A DNA stretch of 64,000 nt from Mucilaginibacter sp. OK268 (GCF_900103125.1 NZ_FNJV01000002.1:806001-870000); one strand, 5' to 3'; shown: positions 1 through 9,113, counted from the stretch's first letter. Notes: generated by a model from the sequence alone, not told the origin. Translations and numbers: made by a program.

Positions 1-138
1 TCCGTTTCTGTACTTTTTGGCCTTTTATCCAGCTATAAATTATACCACGACAGAAAACTTACTTTAAAACTTTTACTCTTAAATACCGGGATAGCAGCGG
101 CATTTGCTGTTATTGGCACTTACTTTTTACTGCGGTAA
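1..138 (+). CDS. C-terminal end of a membrane protein (partial)
   Basis: Frame 1 is open from the window edge to a TAA at 136-138, giving the last 45 residues of a protein whose start lies outside. The tail holds two hydrophobic stretches (about residues 3-11 and 24-44) separated by a short basic stretch (HDRKL), so it looks like the last one or two membrane helices of an inner-membrane protein. No family can be named from so little sequence. It converges on the aspartokinase gene, with 55 bases between the two stops. Confidence 0.55.
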   Translation, partial: SVSVLFGLLSSYKLYHDRKLTLKLLLLNTGIAAAFAVIGTYFLLR

Positions 139-193
139 ATCCGAAATCGAGACTCCGAAACGGCGAAGCCCTCAACGAAGTTAATCCGAAATA

Positions 194-1504
194 TTAAAAC
201 AACCTGTTATGCAGGCTCCTCAGTGTTTCTATCTTATCCTCGGTTTTTACCAGTAACGACAGGTTATGATCGCTGCCGCCGTATGATATCATCCTCAGCG
301 GGATATGCTTTACAGCCTCCAATACCCTTGCCGCGTATCCGTGTTTTTCGGCGCCAAAATCACCTACCACGCAAATGATGGTATGGTTCACATCCAGCTC
401 AACCGAACCAAAAGCGTTAAGTTCCGTGGTGATCTCGCCCAGGTAAGTAGTATCATCGATAGTTAAAGATACGGCCACTTCTGAGGTGGTGATCATATCG
501 ATGGATGTTTTGTAACGCTCAAATACCTCAAATACCTTACGTAAAAAACCATGTGCCAGCAGCATCCGGCTTGATTGGATCTTGATGGCCGTAATACCAT
601 CTTTAGCGGCAATTGATTTGATCTTATCCTTCTCACTGGTGTTGGTAATGAGTGTACCCTGGGCCTTTGGATCCATGGTATTAAGCAGGCGCACCGGGAT
701 CTTATATTTTTGTGCCGGGAATACGCTTTGCGGGTGCAGTATCTTGGCTCCAAAGTAAGCCAACTCGGCTGCTTCATCAAATGAAAGCTGGGCAATGGGC
801 TGTGTACCTTTTACGATGCGCGGATCGTTATTATGCATGCCATCAATATCGGTCCAGATCTGTACTTCTTCGCTGCGGATGCCGGCGCCTATTAATGACG
901 CAGTGTAGTCGCTGCCGCCGCGACGCAGGTTATCTACCTCGCCAAAAGCATTGCGGCAAATAAAACCCTGGGTGATGAACAGGTTCACTTCGGGGTGCTT
1001 ATCCAGCAGTGGGATTAGTTTTTCGGTGATATGATCAACAACAGGTTCGTTATCCTCATCAATCTTCATAAAATCAAGCGCGGGTAACAGTACCGATGGC
1101 ACACCGATCTGCTTCAGGTAAACATGGTATAGCGTGGTCGACAGTAATTCGCCCTGGGCCAGGATGATCTTATCTTCGATAGTGGTAAACAGGTCATTAG
1201 CGAGGTTGCTGAGCACCGAAAAATGGTAATCGATAACCTCTTTGCCTTGTTTTAAAAATTCGTCATCAGTAAATAGTTCTTTAATAAACAGTTCGTACTT
1301 ATCCTTCAGTAGCTTAATGAGAGTAATGGCCTTCTGCTTATCGCCTGTAAGATAAGCTTGTCCAATTTCAACCAGGTTATTGGTGGTACCTGATACTGCC
1401 GAAAGCACAACGATCTGTCGTTCGGAAGGATTAATGATGTCGAGCAGATTTTTCATACGTGCGGGGCTACCCACCGATGTTCCGCCAAATTTTAAAACTT
1501 TCAT
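194..1504 (-). CDS. lysC: Aspartokinase (monofunctional)
   Basis: Phosphorylates L-aspartate to 4-phospho-L-aspartate, the first step to lysine, threonine, methionine and diaminopimelate. The 436-residue product opens with the amino-acid-kinase signature KFGGTSVGS (residues 4-12). Other kinase segments are RRGGSDYTASLIG and the substrate-side EVQIWTDIDGMHNNDPR. About 130 C-terminal residues form the paired ACT regulatory region, so end-product feedback is expected. The length fits a stand-alone aspartokinase (ThrA-type fusions exceed 800 residues). The gene is alone, with a 140-base leader that contains a small hairpin. Which end product inhibits it cannot be read from the sequence. The family call is very secure; lysC versus a thrA-like role is less so. 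Confidence 0.95.
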   Translation of the reverse strand: MKVLKFGGTSVGSPARMKNLLDIINPSERQIVVLSAVSGTTNNLVEIGQAYLTGDKQKAITLIKLLKDKYELFIKELFTDDEFLKQGKEVIDYHFSVLSNLANDLFTTIEDKIILAQGELLSTTLYHVYLKQIGVPSVLLPALDFMKIDEDNEPVVDHITEKLIPLLDKHPEVNLFITQGFICRNAFGEVDNLRRGGSDYTASLIGAGIRSEEVQIWTDIDGMHNNDPRIVKGTQPIAQLSFDEAAELAYFGAKILHPQSVFPAQKYKIPVRLLNTMDPKAQGTLITNTSEKDKIKSIAAKDGITAIKIQSSRMLLAHGFLRKVFEVFERYKTSIDMITTSEVAVSLTIDDTTYLGEITTELNAFGSVELDVNHTIICVVGDFGAEKHGYAARVLEAVKHIPLRMISYGGSDHNLSLLVKTEDKIETLRSLHNRLF

Positions 1505-1528
1505 TTTTTAGCTTGTATTTTCCATTGT

Positions 1529-1554
1529 ATACCGGCTAAAAAAGGTGCCGGTAT
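1529..1554 (-). promoter_or_regulatory. Small hairpin in the aspartokinase leader
   Basis: The arms ATACCGGC (1529-1536) and GCCGGTAT (1547-1554) form an 8-bp perfect stem with a 10-base loop, 25 bases upstream of the aspartokinase ATG. It could affect mRNA structure or translation initiation. No T-rich tract sits where a terminator would need one, and no lysine riboswitch fold is recognisable. Regulatory meaning is inference. Confidence 0.3.
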
Positions 1555-1644
1555 TTGAGGCGCTAAAAATAAGATTTTAAAATACTTATAGCCTATATCA
1601 GACCAAATTAAATCTTTTATAAAAATGAACCCATTCCGCTCTAT

Positions 1645-3099
1645 TTATTTAGAGTCCAGTATCAGCTCCTTTACTTTTTTCATTACCGCATCATTATTCT
1701 TTGTTGTGCTGATATGGTTTTTAACAACAATATCGGGTATCAAGCCGTGTTTGGAGTGATGATTACTTGCTGTCGTGCTTTCCCAAAATCGGGGCAAATG
1801 GAGCAACAGGCGGCTATTGGGTAATTTTATAGTAGAAAAACCGCCATCAGATCCAGCTTCGGCTCCACCGGTTTCTTCGCCGATAACCGTTACCTTACAT
1901 TGATTTTTTAAACTGGCCGCAAATATGCTCCCTGCTGAAAACGTGCCTTTATCGACCAACAAATAAATTTTTTTATCAAAATGATATTCCGCTGCAGGAT
2001 ATAACTTGGGGTATTGGTGCCAGCTATAGTCATACGGCTGCACTTTATCCGTGGTTTTCTGTGGCATATCATTTCCGGCATCATGTAGTATATAATCATT
2101 AAATGTGATCTTGTTAACCGGCACCTGCACCGCTTCTACCTGAGTAAATTCGTTTTTAACCAGATAACGCATCAAATCGCCACCAATAACGGCAAGGCCA
2201 CCGGTATTACCACGAATATCAATCACCAGGTTCTTAATTTTATCATCCTGCATCCGCTTAAAAAACTGTTCATGAAAACTCAGGTAGTAATTAAAATAAG
2301 AAAAGCCCTTGATCTTTAATACTGCCGTTAATGGCACACCTGCCGGATAATCAACTGACACCACCTTGTCAAGCTCATCCATTGTTTTTTCCAGCTGTTG
2401 CTTGATCTGGTCGGCTCCCATCGTGCGTTTAGCATGAAATGCTTTCATGTGCAGGATACTGTGCTTATTTAAAGTATCGACAACCTCAAGGTCATAAACC
2501 GGTTTATAGCCAAACACATTACCATATACAAAACTAAAACTACCACCCTGCAATTGATAATTGGTCCATTGTTCACTTAGTCCCTCACCCGATACATATT
2601 TTTTTAATGTGGAGATGATTTGATCTGTTGGCAAACCATCTATACTTTTTACTGTCAAGATGTAACGCTTGGATGTATCTTTAGTACTTTTTATCCGCAA
2701 AAGTAATTTGTCATCTTCAACCGTCAGAAACTGCGTCAGATGGTCAACCGGGTACTTATTCTGCCAGTTGATATGAGCCCGGGAATAAAATAGCCCCGTA
2801 TGCCCCGAGCGGATGCCGGCAATAACCGGCTGTAATACCCTCCAAAATTCAATTTCGGTCATTGGTTTATTGATCAGTGCGGTAGCATTTAAAAAAGTAC
2901 TGTCCAAAGCAGCTTTACTTTGGTAACGATACAAACTGGCATGTGCTTCTACCAATACATTTTTCAGAAACGTAAGATCCTCAAGGAGCTGTGTTTGCGT
3001 ATAGGTTTTGGCGGGATTATAAGTAGTATCTACCTGTGCGCTGAGCTTTCCTGCTATTAGTAGTAGCAACACAAACATGCCTTGTTTTAAGCGTTTCAA
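1645..3099 (-). CDS. Exported S41-family peptidase
   Basis: A 484-residue protein with a clear signal peptide (KRLKQGMFVLLLLIAGKLSAQ, cleaved after about residue 21), so it acts in the periplasm or at the surface. The C-terminal half matches S41/tail-specific peptidases: VIDIRGNTGG about residues 295-305, then GTFSAGS with candidate serines at 388 and 391, then VIGEETGG. In Ctp-type enzymes a catalytic Lys follows in a TFGKG motif; here the aligned segment is TGGAEAG, so that Lys is absent. Many Bacteroidota S41 proteins share the GEETGG form, so activity is not excluded, but the general base must differ. The gene stands alone. The substrate is unknown. Confidence 0.82.
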   Translation of the reverse strand: MKRLKQGMFVLLLLIAGKLSAQVDTTYNPAKTYTQTQLLEDLTFLKNVLVEAHASLYRYQSKAALDSTFLNATALINKPMTEIEFWRVLQPVIAGIRSGHTGLFYSRAHINWQNKYPVDHLTQFLTVEDDKLLLRIKSTKDTSKRYILTVKSIDGLPTDQIISTLKKYVSGEGLSEQWTNYQLQGGSFSFVYGNVFGYKPVYDLEVVDTLNKHSILHMKAFHAKRTMGADQIKQQLEKTMDELDKVVSVDYPAGVPLTAVLKIKGFSYFNYYLSFHEQFFKRMQDDKIKNLVIDIRGNTGGLAVIGGDLMRYLVKNEFTQVEAVQVPVNKITFNDYILHDAGNDMPQKTTDKVQPYDYSWHQYPKLYPAAEYHFDKKIYLLVDKGTFSAGSIFAASLKNQCKVTVIGEETGGAEAGSDGGFSTIKLPNSRLLLHLPRFWESTTASNHHSKHGLIPDIVVKNHISTTKNNDAVMKKVKELILDSK

Positions 3100-3260
3100 T
3101 AGGGAATGGTTTTTAGATAAAAATAAAAATTATCCCAACTACGCTAAGTAAAAACTTTGTTTCTTAATCAAATCTTCACACAAGAAACCATGAGGCATTA
3201 GTATGGTTTGTTATTGTTTTGAGCATTAAACCAGCACTACTTTTTCCTTATCTTCATCAT

Positions 3261-4058
3261 ATGAAATACCTCAGCCTTATTATCATCTTCATCAATCTGT
3301 TCATTTACCAGGCTTCGGCGCAAAATACTCTCAAAACGGATATCGATATTTTCAAAGTCAAATACCTGGAAATAAAAGAAATACCTGACCATATAGGCGA
3401 TACAGTTTGTGTTTATGGCCGTCTGCACGATTTTAAAGCGATAGGTAGCCAAAATATCATCATAGCCCGGATTGATTCGGTTTCAAACCATAAGCCTGTC
3501 ACAGTGGAGTTCATCTACACTTATCCTGAAACTAAACAGTATATCCTTAAACAACTTAAAGACACTACAATAATTATATATGGTATAGTGGCCGGAAACC
3601 ATGATAAGCCCAAAGTGATCAGTAGTTTTTTTAGCCCTGAAGATGGATCGGGAACATGGCCTTCCTATTTTAAGAATATAATCAAAATGCAACGGGATAC
3701 CAGCAAACGTTCAAAGGTGCGCATTACCAGTGTCCGGCTACTTCCTCCTGATCCGGCGAATATGAAAAAAGAAAACTACAAGCATTTTTCAGCCAAGCTT
3801 AACAAAAAGATATGGTATTGCGATCTTGTTTCAGGCACAAAGCTCTCTGCTAATAAAACACTCACCGAACTGTATTTAAGCGACAGTACTTTAACCATAC
3901 TCATTAAAGACAACGTGACTGGTAAATTTAAGGTTGTACCGCAAACCGCCTTTTTAAACAGGCAGATCTGCGTAAAAGGTAGGGTGATAGCTTACAAAGG
4001 CAAATTCGCTGTAAACATTACCAACCCTAAACAAATAGAGTTATTACCAGATCATTAA
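3261..4058 (+). CDS. Exported protein with two OB-fold-like halves
   Basis: I prefer the ATG at 3261, which gives a 265-residue protein starting with a signal peptide (KYLSLIIIFINLFIYQASAQ). An upstream in-frame start at 3219 would hide this leader. Two similar halves are visible. Each has a beta-rich segment of the type found in small OB folds: IGDTVCVYGRLHDF with TTIIIYGIVAGNHDK in the first, and LNRQICVKGRVIAYKGKFAVNITNP in the second, close to the C-terminus. This pattern of a granted name, a hydrophilic loop and a conserved Val-x-Gly-x-Val strand suggests a nucleic-acid- or ligand-binding barrel in the periplasm; that is inference. Its stop codon overlaps the stop of the convergent barrel gene by 3 bases. 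Confidence 0.6.
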   Translation: MKYLSLIIIFINLFIYQASAQNTLKTDIDIFKVKYLEIKEIPDHIGDTVCVYGRLHDFKAIGSQNIIIARIDSVSNHKPVTVEFIYTYPETKQYILKQLKDTTIIIYGIVAGNHDKPKVISSFFSPEDGSGTWPSYFKNIIKMQRDTSKRSKVRITSVRLLPPDPANMKKENYKHFSAKLNKKIWYCDLVSGTKLSANKTLTELYLSDSTLTILIKDNVTGKFKVVPQTAFLNRQICVKGRVIAYKGKFAVNITNPKQIELLPDH

Positions 4059-5404
4059 AACGCCTCATTCAAGCCCAAAAAGAACCCTTTGGAACCATAT
4101 TTACCATAGGCATAATCCAAACACAAATTGGTGCGTGTAGCCTTGTTAAACAGCACCCGTAAACCGCCACCACCACCGGGTTGCCATACCTGGAACAGTT
4201 TGGTGCCCAGCTCGTCATTAGCGGTTTGAAGATTAAAGAAGGTAACCCCACTTATAAAACCATTCCGGAGTATCGGGAAGCGGTATTCTACTTCTGAATA
4301 ATTATATTGAGTGCCCTTGAAATAAGTAGAAGTATATCCCCTGCCGCTCCGGAAACTGCCATCGCGCGCGGTACCCGGAACTTCCAGGTAAGGCAAAGTA
4401 CCGCCGAGTAAATAAGAGCCCCAGTTCCAGAACGCGATCACGTGCTCGGGGTGACTTTCGGACAGACTAAAATATTTCCTGAAATCGGTAGTAAACTGCA
4501 CCGCGCTTTTGGTACTGCCCATCCAGGTTTGATTGACACGGAAACCGGCATCTGCATAAATACCTTTGTATGCCCGGTTCTGATTATCGCGGGTGGTATA
4601 CTGCACATTAAAAAGTAAGCCATTTGCCGAGTAATGATCCTGGGGAAGCCCGTGTTGTTCGTTATAGATACGGAATGGGGTCATTTTATTGGTGGTATCT
4701 TTAGCTTCAATATTTCTACGAATATCAAATGACACCCCCGCTCCTACAAAAAGGTTTTTCGACACCTCTTTATATGCCTTTTCCCTGAAATTAAAATAAA
4801 GCGATTTAAGCGTATACACTTTACGCTGCGGATCGGCCAATATTTTATCGGCTTCGGTTCCCTCTACATTTTGGCGGCCAATACCCAGGCCAAAATCGGG
4901 CGTAACGGTTTTAGCGGCTACCAGGCTACCCTGAAAGTTCCATTTATTGCCCGGGGTATACACATTGTGGTTGATGTAAAAGTAAATGATGCCTTTGGTG
5001 GTAATGGATGCCGATGTGGCTGCTACAGACAACAGCGTGGTCGGATCGTTTCCTAATTTACGGCCTGCCACAGCCTTGATTCCCAGCTGGGAACCGATTG
5101 TAGGATTTGCAGCCACATTAGGAATAATAGTGATGCCTGATGGCTTTTTCAGAACAGAATCTGGCTTTTTATGCGGATGAAAGATGGTATTTGCCAGATC
5201 GCCAATATCATATTGTTTGGATAGCGCTACCGCTTCCTTTTTTTGGGTCTTCACGGCAACTTTGCGTAATGAATCTTTCTTTAAAGAATCGGCGCTGACG
5301 GTCTGACCATGGGCATGATCAGGTATACCTGCCCATAGTACCCATAATAAAATATTAAATGCTAAATAAAATCTTCGATTTGTTATGCAGGGCGTTTCCA
5401 GAAT
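4055..5404 (-). CDS. BamA/D15-like outer-membrane beta-barrel, no ordinary start codon
   Basis: The C-terminal 350 residues are an amphipathic, Gly/aromatic-rich barrel of the bacterial surface antigen (D15/Omp85) type, with YSEVEYRFPILRNGFISGVTFFN near the end and a terminal Phe. The first ATG/GTG/TTG in frame is a GTG at 5254, but the frame stays open 50 codons further up and encodes a plausible signal peptide (RRFYLAFNILLWVLWAG...HAHGQ) followed by a Ser/Lys-rich linker. No ATG, GTG or TTG lies between that leader and the in-frame TAA at 5414-5416; the best candidate is ATT at 5402-5404. I therefore report the extended form. Alternatives are a lost start codon or a sequence error. No POTRA domain is evident, so it is a short barrel-only member, as in metallophosphatase-linked D15 proteins. 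Confidence 0.65.
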   Translation of the reverse strand: MLETPCITNRRFYLAFNILLWVLWAGIPDHAHGQTVSADSLKKDSLRKVAVKTQKKEAVALSKQYDIGDLANTIFHPHKKPDSVLKKPSGITIIPNVAANPTIGSQLGIKAVAGRKLGNDPTTLLSVAATSASITTKGIIYFYINHNVYTPGNKWNFQGSLVAAKTVTPDFGLGIGRQNVEGTEADKILADPQRKVYTLKSLYFNFREKAYKEVSKNLFVGAGVSFDIRRNIEAKDTTNKMTPFRIYNEQHGLPQDHYSANGLLFNVQYTTRDNQNRAYKGIYADAGFRVNQTWMGSTKSAVQFTTDFRKYFSLSESHPEHVIAFWNWGSYLLGGTLPYLEVPGTARDGSFRSGRGYTSTYFKGTQYNYSEVEYRFPILRNGFISGVTFFNLQTANDELGTKLFQVWQPGGGGGLRVLFNKATRTNLCLDYAYGKYGSKGFFLGLNEAF

Positions 5405-5544
5405 GATAAATGTTTAATTTTCAATTTATTTACGCGTCCGTTGTTTCAGGTAAGGGACAAATTTCAAACCCTAAAACCCATAAAATGTTTGACGCCTAAA
5501 TTGTTTACCATCCTTGCAGATTACTTATAACCAGTTGCCCTGCC

Positions 5545-6978
5545 TTATAAATTATGAATATATGACAGCATTATACCTACTGAAAACTGTGAGGCACTGG
5601 TATTTATTGGCACTCCACCCAAAAAATTGCCCTCGTTGGGGTTATCAAAGTTCACGTATTGCATATACTTATTAGTTGTACCATAAGATAATAACAACCC
5701 GGTACGGAAATTAAACTTCCGTTTTTTAAGATTAGCACCAAGTTGGCAATGGTAAATATTGTAATAGGCCGTATTGGAAGTATAGCCATCACCATCCTTA
5801 TACAAGCTATTATCGGCATAATTAAAGTCGGTATGCAATGATACAAAGCCAGTTACATCGGGCTGCAGCAAATAACTTGCCCCTATCCCAAAATTGAACA
5901 CTGATTTCCTTACATCCTTAAATTTAAGCGACGACGAAGCAAAATCATCTAAAGGCAAATCTCCTCTTATAAAGCTTTGATTACGAGGTGTTATCAGATT
6001 ATATTCATTCACCTTGTTAAAATACTCGGCGGCAAAATAAATTTGCCCGTTTTTTAAATCATAGGCATAGCCAAAACCTACGCTCAGGGGCATTTTGTAG
6101 GTGGCCTTAAGCTTTTCCTGCCTGGAATTAGCTAAAATATTAAGCGTATCGCCGGCAAGTCTTATATTACCAGCCACATTATCACTCAGTATGCTTGCGC
6201 TGCCGGTTACATGCAACAGCGGTGATGATATGGTGAGCCCCAGGTGGCTCCTATCCACATCATAGGCCAAACCCGCTTTAAACTTTATCCCTGCATGAAA
6301 ATAAGATGCCAGGTATGATTCTTCGGCATTGGCAACTGGTGGCAAACTTGTAACGCTACTGGTATTATACAAAGCCCTTGAACTGAAATCGGAATTGAAA
6401 CTTTGTTTACGCAACTGAGCCTCTGCCGATATACCCAATGCAAAATGATCTGATGCTTTAAACCCCCCGCTTATAATGCCCGAAGTTTCATTGATACTAT
6501 TCAGCCTTTTAAATTGCCCAAGGAAGCTCTCGTTACCCGGGCTATAGGAATCATCAAGCACATTGAACTTAGCATCGCGTTGCTGCGTGGCCTGGTAGCT
6601 CATCACCGGGTTATGGGTAAGCGCATAGCCAACTGTAAAGGGGTGTTTGCCCTTTAAAGATATAGTTGCTGATATTATTTGCGGGATGATACTGGCCGAT
6701 GTTGATTTAAGATCGAGCCCGGAGCCAACTCCATTCTTTATTTTAATAGTACCGTACTGGTAAATAGACCCGCTGATGGAAGCTGAACTTTTATTATTGT
6801 AAGCCAATAAAGCCGGGTTCAAAAACATCACCCCGCTGTCGCGGTTAAAGGCGATCACTGCTCCCGGAGTTAAATAACCGGCCGGGTTATAACTCGACGA
6901 CCAATAGTTGGCGTCCTGTGCTTTTACTTCCTGCAGGAATAAAATCACACCTAAAAAAATGACAAGTGTTTTTAGCAT
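5545..6978 (-). CDS. FadL/OmpP1-like outer-membrane protein
   Basis: A 477-residue exported protein with signal peptide (LKTLVIFLGVILFLQEVKAQ). After it comes a short region with FNRDSGVMFLNPALLAYNN, which resembles the N-terminal 'NPA' hatch segment of FadL/TodX-type hydrophobic-substrate channels, then alternating barrel strands up to a final ...MLSYIHNL. It would sit in the outer membrane and pass hydrophobic molecules; the substrate cannot be inferred. It is divergent from the PI-PLC-like gene, with a 117-base AT-rich spacer between them that carries a palindrome. A generic porin is the alternative. Confidence 0.6.
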   Translation of the reverse strand: MLKTLVIFLGVILFLQEVKAQDANYWSSSYNPAGYLTPGAVIAFNRDSGVMFLNPALLAYNNKSSASISGSIYQYGTIKIKNGVGSGLDLKSTSASIIPQIISATISLKGKHPFTVGYALTHNPVMSYQATQQRDAKFNVLDDSYSPGNESFLGQFKRLNSINETSGIISGGFKASDHFALGISAEAQLRKQSFNSDFSSRALYNTSSVTSLPPVANAEESYLASYFHAGIKFKAGLAYDVDRSHLGLTISSPLLHVTGSASILSDNVAGNIRLAGDTLNILANSRQEKLKATYKMPLSVGFGYAYDLKNGQIYFAAEYFNKVNEYNLITPRNQSFIRGDLPLDDFASSSLKFKDVRKSVFNFGIGASYLLQPDVTGFVSLHTDFNYADNSLYKDGDGYTSNTAYYNIYHCQLGANLKKRKFNFRTGLLLSYGTTNKYMQYVNFDNPNEGNFLGGVPINTSASQFSVGIMLSYIHNL

Positions 6979-7009
6979 AGGTTTAGTTTTTTCAAATAAA
7001 AATATTATA

Positions 7010-7029
7010 ATTTTACTATAAAGTAAAAT
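7010..7029. promoter_or_regulatory. Palindrome in a divergent promoter region
   Basis: The arms ATTTTACT (7010-7017) and AGTAAAAT (7022-7029) flank ATAA, giving a 20-base palindrome halfway between two divergent start codons (6978 minus and 7096 plus). Such placement suits an operator serving both genes, but in a spacer this AT-rich, chance is a real alternative. Confidence 0.3.
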
Positions 7030-7095
7030 ATTACCTAAAAATTTATAATATTGAAATGATTAAATATGCCCTATTAACCCTCTAAACCTGCTACT

Positions 7096-9078
7096 ATGAA
7101 GTCTCTGTTTCTTAGCACAGCACTCATTTTATTTTTGACCTTCTCTGTATCAAAAAAAACACAGGCGCAAAATCTGAGCTTTAGTCAGCCCATTAATTTT
7201 TTGCCAACGGCCCACACCGATAAGGCTATTGACATCACCAATTTTAAAAATGGTTATTTTGTTACCTGGAAAGATGCGGGTGCTACCGGCAATATCCATG
7301 TATGCTACCTGGGGAAGCAGCATGACACCCGGTTTTCGCAAAACGAGACAATAGCAGGTACAGAGAAAAGCGCCTTTGCACCGGTTTTAAGAGTGGTTAG
7401 TAACCACATATATGTTTTATGGCTGGGTGAGGATGGATCATTAAAATATATTATCAATAACAGCGATACTACTTTCAATACACAAACCATCAATACGGTA
7501 AGCTTTGAAGGTTCACCTAAACTAAGATCGGGCATTACAGCCACGGTTATAAACAACCGGATGATGATTGCCTCACATGCCGATAATAAGAACGATATGG
7601 TAGTAGCCCTGATTGACGCAGATGACAGCGGTATCCTTAAACCGGCCACGCTGCAAACCGTACCCAATAAAAAGAGCCCGGAGTATCCCTTTATAGTTAC
7701 CCTATCTAATAAATCGGTAAGACTATGCTATTATAATGATCAGGGCATTTATTACACCGATTTTGATACGGATACCAGGACATGGACAGATCAATTTCCG
7801 GTATCAGGCTCAAGAACCAAAGCGTCGCCAGCCATTTATCACCTGTTTAATACAACCCGTCTGTTTTATATCTGGAAAGGCAACAAAAAGGATAACCGAA
7901 TTTATTATGTTACCGGTGATGAACAAACCAGATCAGCTGCCGAGCATACTTTACCCGATTATTTTAGAACACCTTACCCTGTATCTGTTTGTAATGTGGA
8001 TAGTAAAAAATTCATCATGGCCTTTGTAGGCGAAGATCAAACGCTTTACCTAAGCTACTTTTCCAATTACGACCCTGCCCGGTGGATGGAGGATACCCTT
8101 TTTCCAGCCAAAGGCAATCTTACACTTAAAGATATTGTGATACCCGGTTCGCATGACGCAGGCATGTCGGCATTAAACGGCACCGGGGGGCAGCATGCAA
8201 GCTCCATCAACCCCTGCAATACGCTTACTCAAAAACAAAATATTGGCAAGCAACTCCATGCCGGTATCCGGATGTTCGATCTGCGGGTAGGTTTATTTAA
8301 AAACAGCATTTATACCAAACACAGCTCATCCGATTGTATGGCCGATGCCATGGGCGGTGGATATGGCGAGCGTTTTAAAGATATTCTTGACTCCATTAAA
8401 ACTTTCCTCAGTCGTAATAAAAAGGAGTTCATTATTTTAACTTTCAGTCATTTCTGCCCAAAAGAGGCATCGGCAAGTAAGGTCGCCGATTCTATTTTTC
8501 AGGCCCTGGGTAAGGAGCGCATCTATAATAACCAATCGAAAAGTATTGACCATATTAAGCTGAACGAACTGGCGGGCAAGGTGATCGTGACTTTTGAGCA
8601 ATACGCCAATCCTGATAAACTCATCGACTCCAACTCGATGGCTGATAAAAGTAAAGCTTTTCTCAATATCCGGAGGACCTATGCTGCCACCAACCAGATC
8701 AACAAGTTGCTGAGTACAGAGGAGTTATTTTTCACATCAATGAAGAACGGCGTAAACGGTAACGACCTGATACGGCTCGACTGGCAGCTTACCCAAAGTA
8801 GCGACGAAGCAGCCTTGGTATGTAATGATTTTCAGGACGAAAAAGTGAATCCCGTAATCAACGGCATGATGCTGCTCACCAATGTGATCAAAAAAAATCA
8901 AAGCATAACAGACCTGGCTATGTCTGGCAACAAATACCTGCCGGCAAAATTGAATGAATGGATAAGCAAGGGTACCATCAACAAAAACAATAAACCCAAT
9001 ATTTTATATGTTGACGTGGCCGGAGCCTGGATAACCGATTATTGTATTGAACTGAACGGAACGCCGGTTTATAATTAA
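7096..9078 (+). CDS. Exported beta-propeller plus PI-PLC-X domain protein
   Basis: A 660-residue secreted protein: signal peptide (residues 1-24, ending KKTQAQ), then about 310 residues of repeated short beta-segments (VSNHIYVLWLGEDGSLKYI, LYYIWKGNKK-type blades) like a carbohydrate-binding or sialidase-like propeller, then a phosphatidylinositol-specific phospholipase C X-domain from about residue 340. The two PLC-X histidines are visible, His353 in IPGSHDAGM and His409 in YTKHSS, separated by 56 residues, close to the spacing in bacterial PI-PLCs. FDLRVG and FIILTFSHF follow as expected. It probably cleaves inositol phospholipids or GPI-like anchors outside the cell. No Ca-binding cluster is evident. 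A monocistronic gene; a small membrane-protein gene follows. Confidence 0.82.
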   Translation: MKSLFLSTALILFLTFSVSKKTQAQNLSFSQPINFLPTAHTDKAIDITNFKNGYFVTWKDAGATGNIHVCYLGKQHDTRFSQNETIAGTEKSAFAPVLRVVSNHIYVLWLGEDGSLKYIINNSDTTFNTQTINTVSFEGSPKLRSGITATVINNRMMIASHADNKNDMVVALIDADDSGILKPATLQTVPNKKSPEYPFIVTLSNKSVRLCYYNDQGIYYTDFDTDTRTWTDQFPVSGSRTKASPAIYHLFNTTRLFYIWKGNKKDNRIYYVTGDEQTRSAAEHTLPDYFRTPYPVSVCNVDSKKFIMAFVGEDQTLYLSYFSNYDPARWMEDTLFPAKGNLTLKDIVIPGSHDAGMSALNGTGGQHASSINPCNTLTQKQNIGKQLHAGIRMFDLRVGLFKNSIYTKHSSSDCMADAMGGGYGERFKDILDSIKTFLSRNKKEFIILTFSHFCPKEASASKVADSIFQALGKERIYNNQSKSIDHIKLNELAGKVIVTFEQYANPDKLIDSNSMADKSKAFLNIRRTYAATNQINKLLSTEELFFTSMKNGVNGNDLIRLDWQLTQSSDEAALVCNDFQDEKVNPVINGMMLLTNVIKKNQSITDLAMSGNKYLPAKLNEWISKGTINKNNKPNILYVDVAGAWITDYCIELNGTPVYN

Positions 9079-9113
9079 AAAATACTTATATTAGGTTATT
9101 AAAACTTTAATAT

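Noticed and set aside
1505..1644. Lysine riboswitch in the aspartokinase leader
   Set aside because: The 140-base leader has only one 8-bp hairpin and none of the conserved lysine-riboswitch segments.
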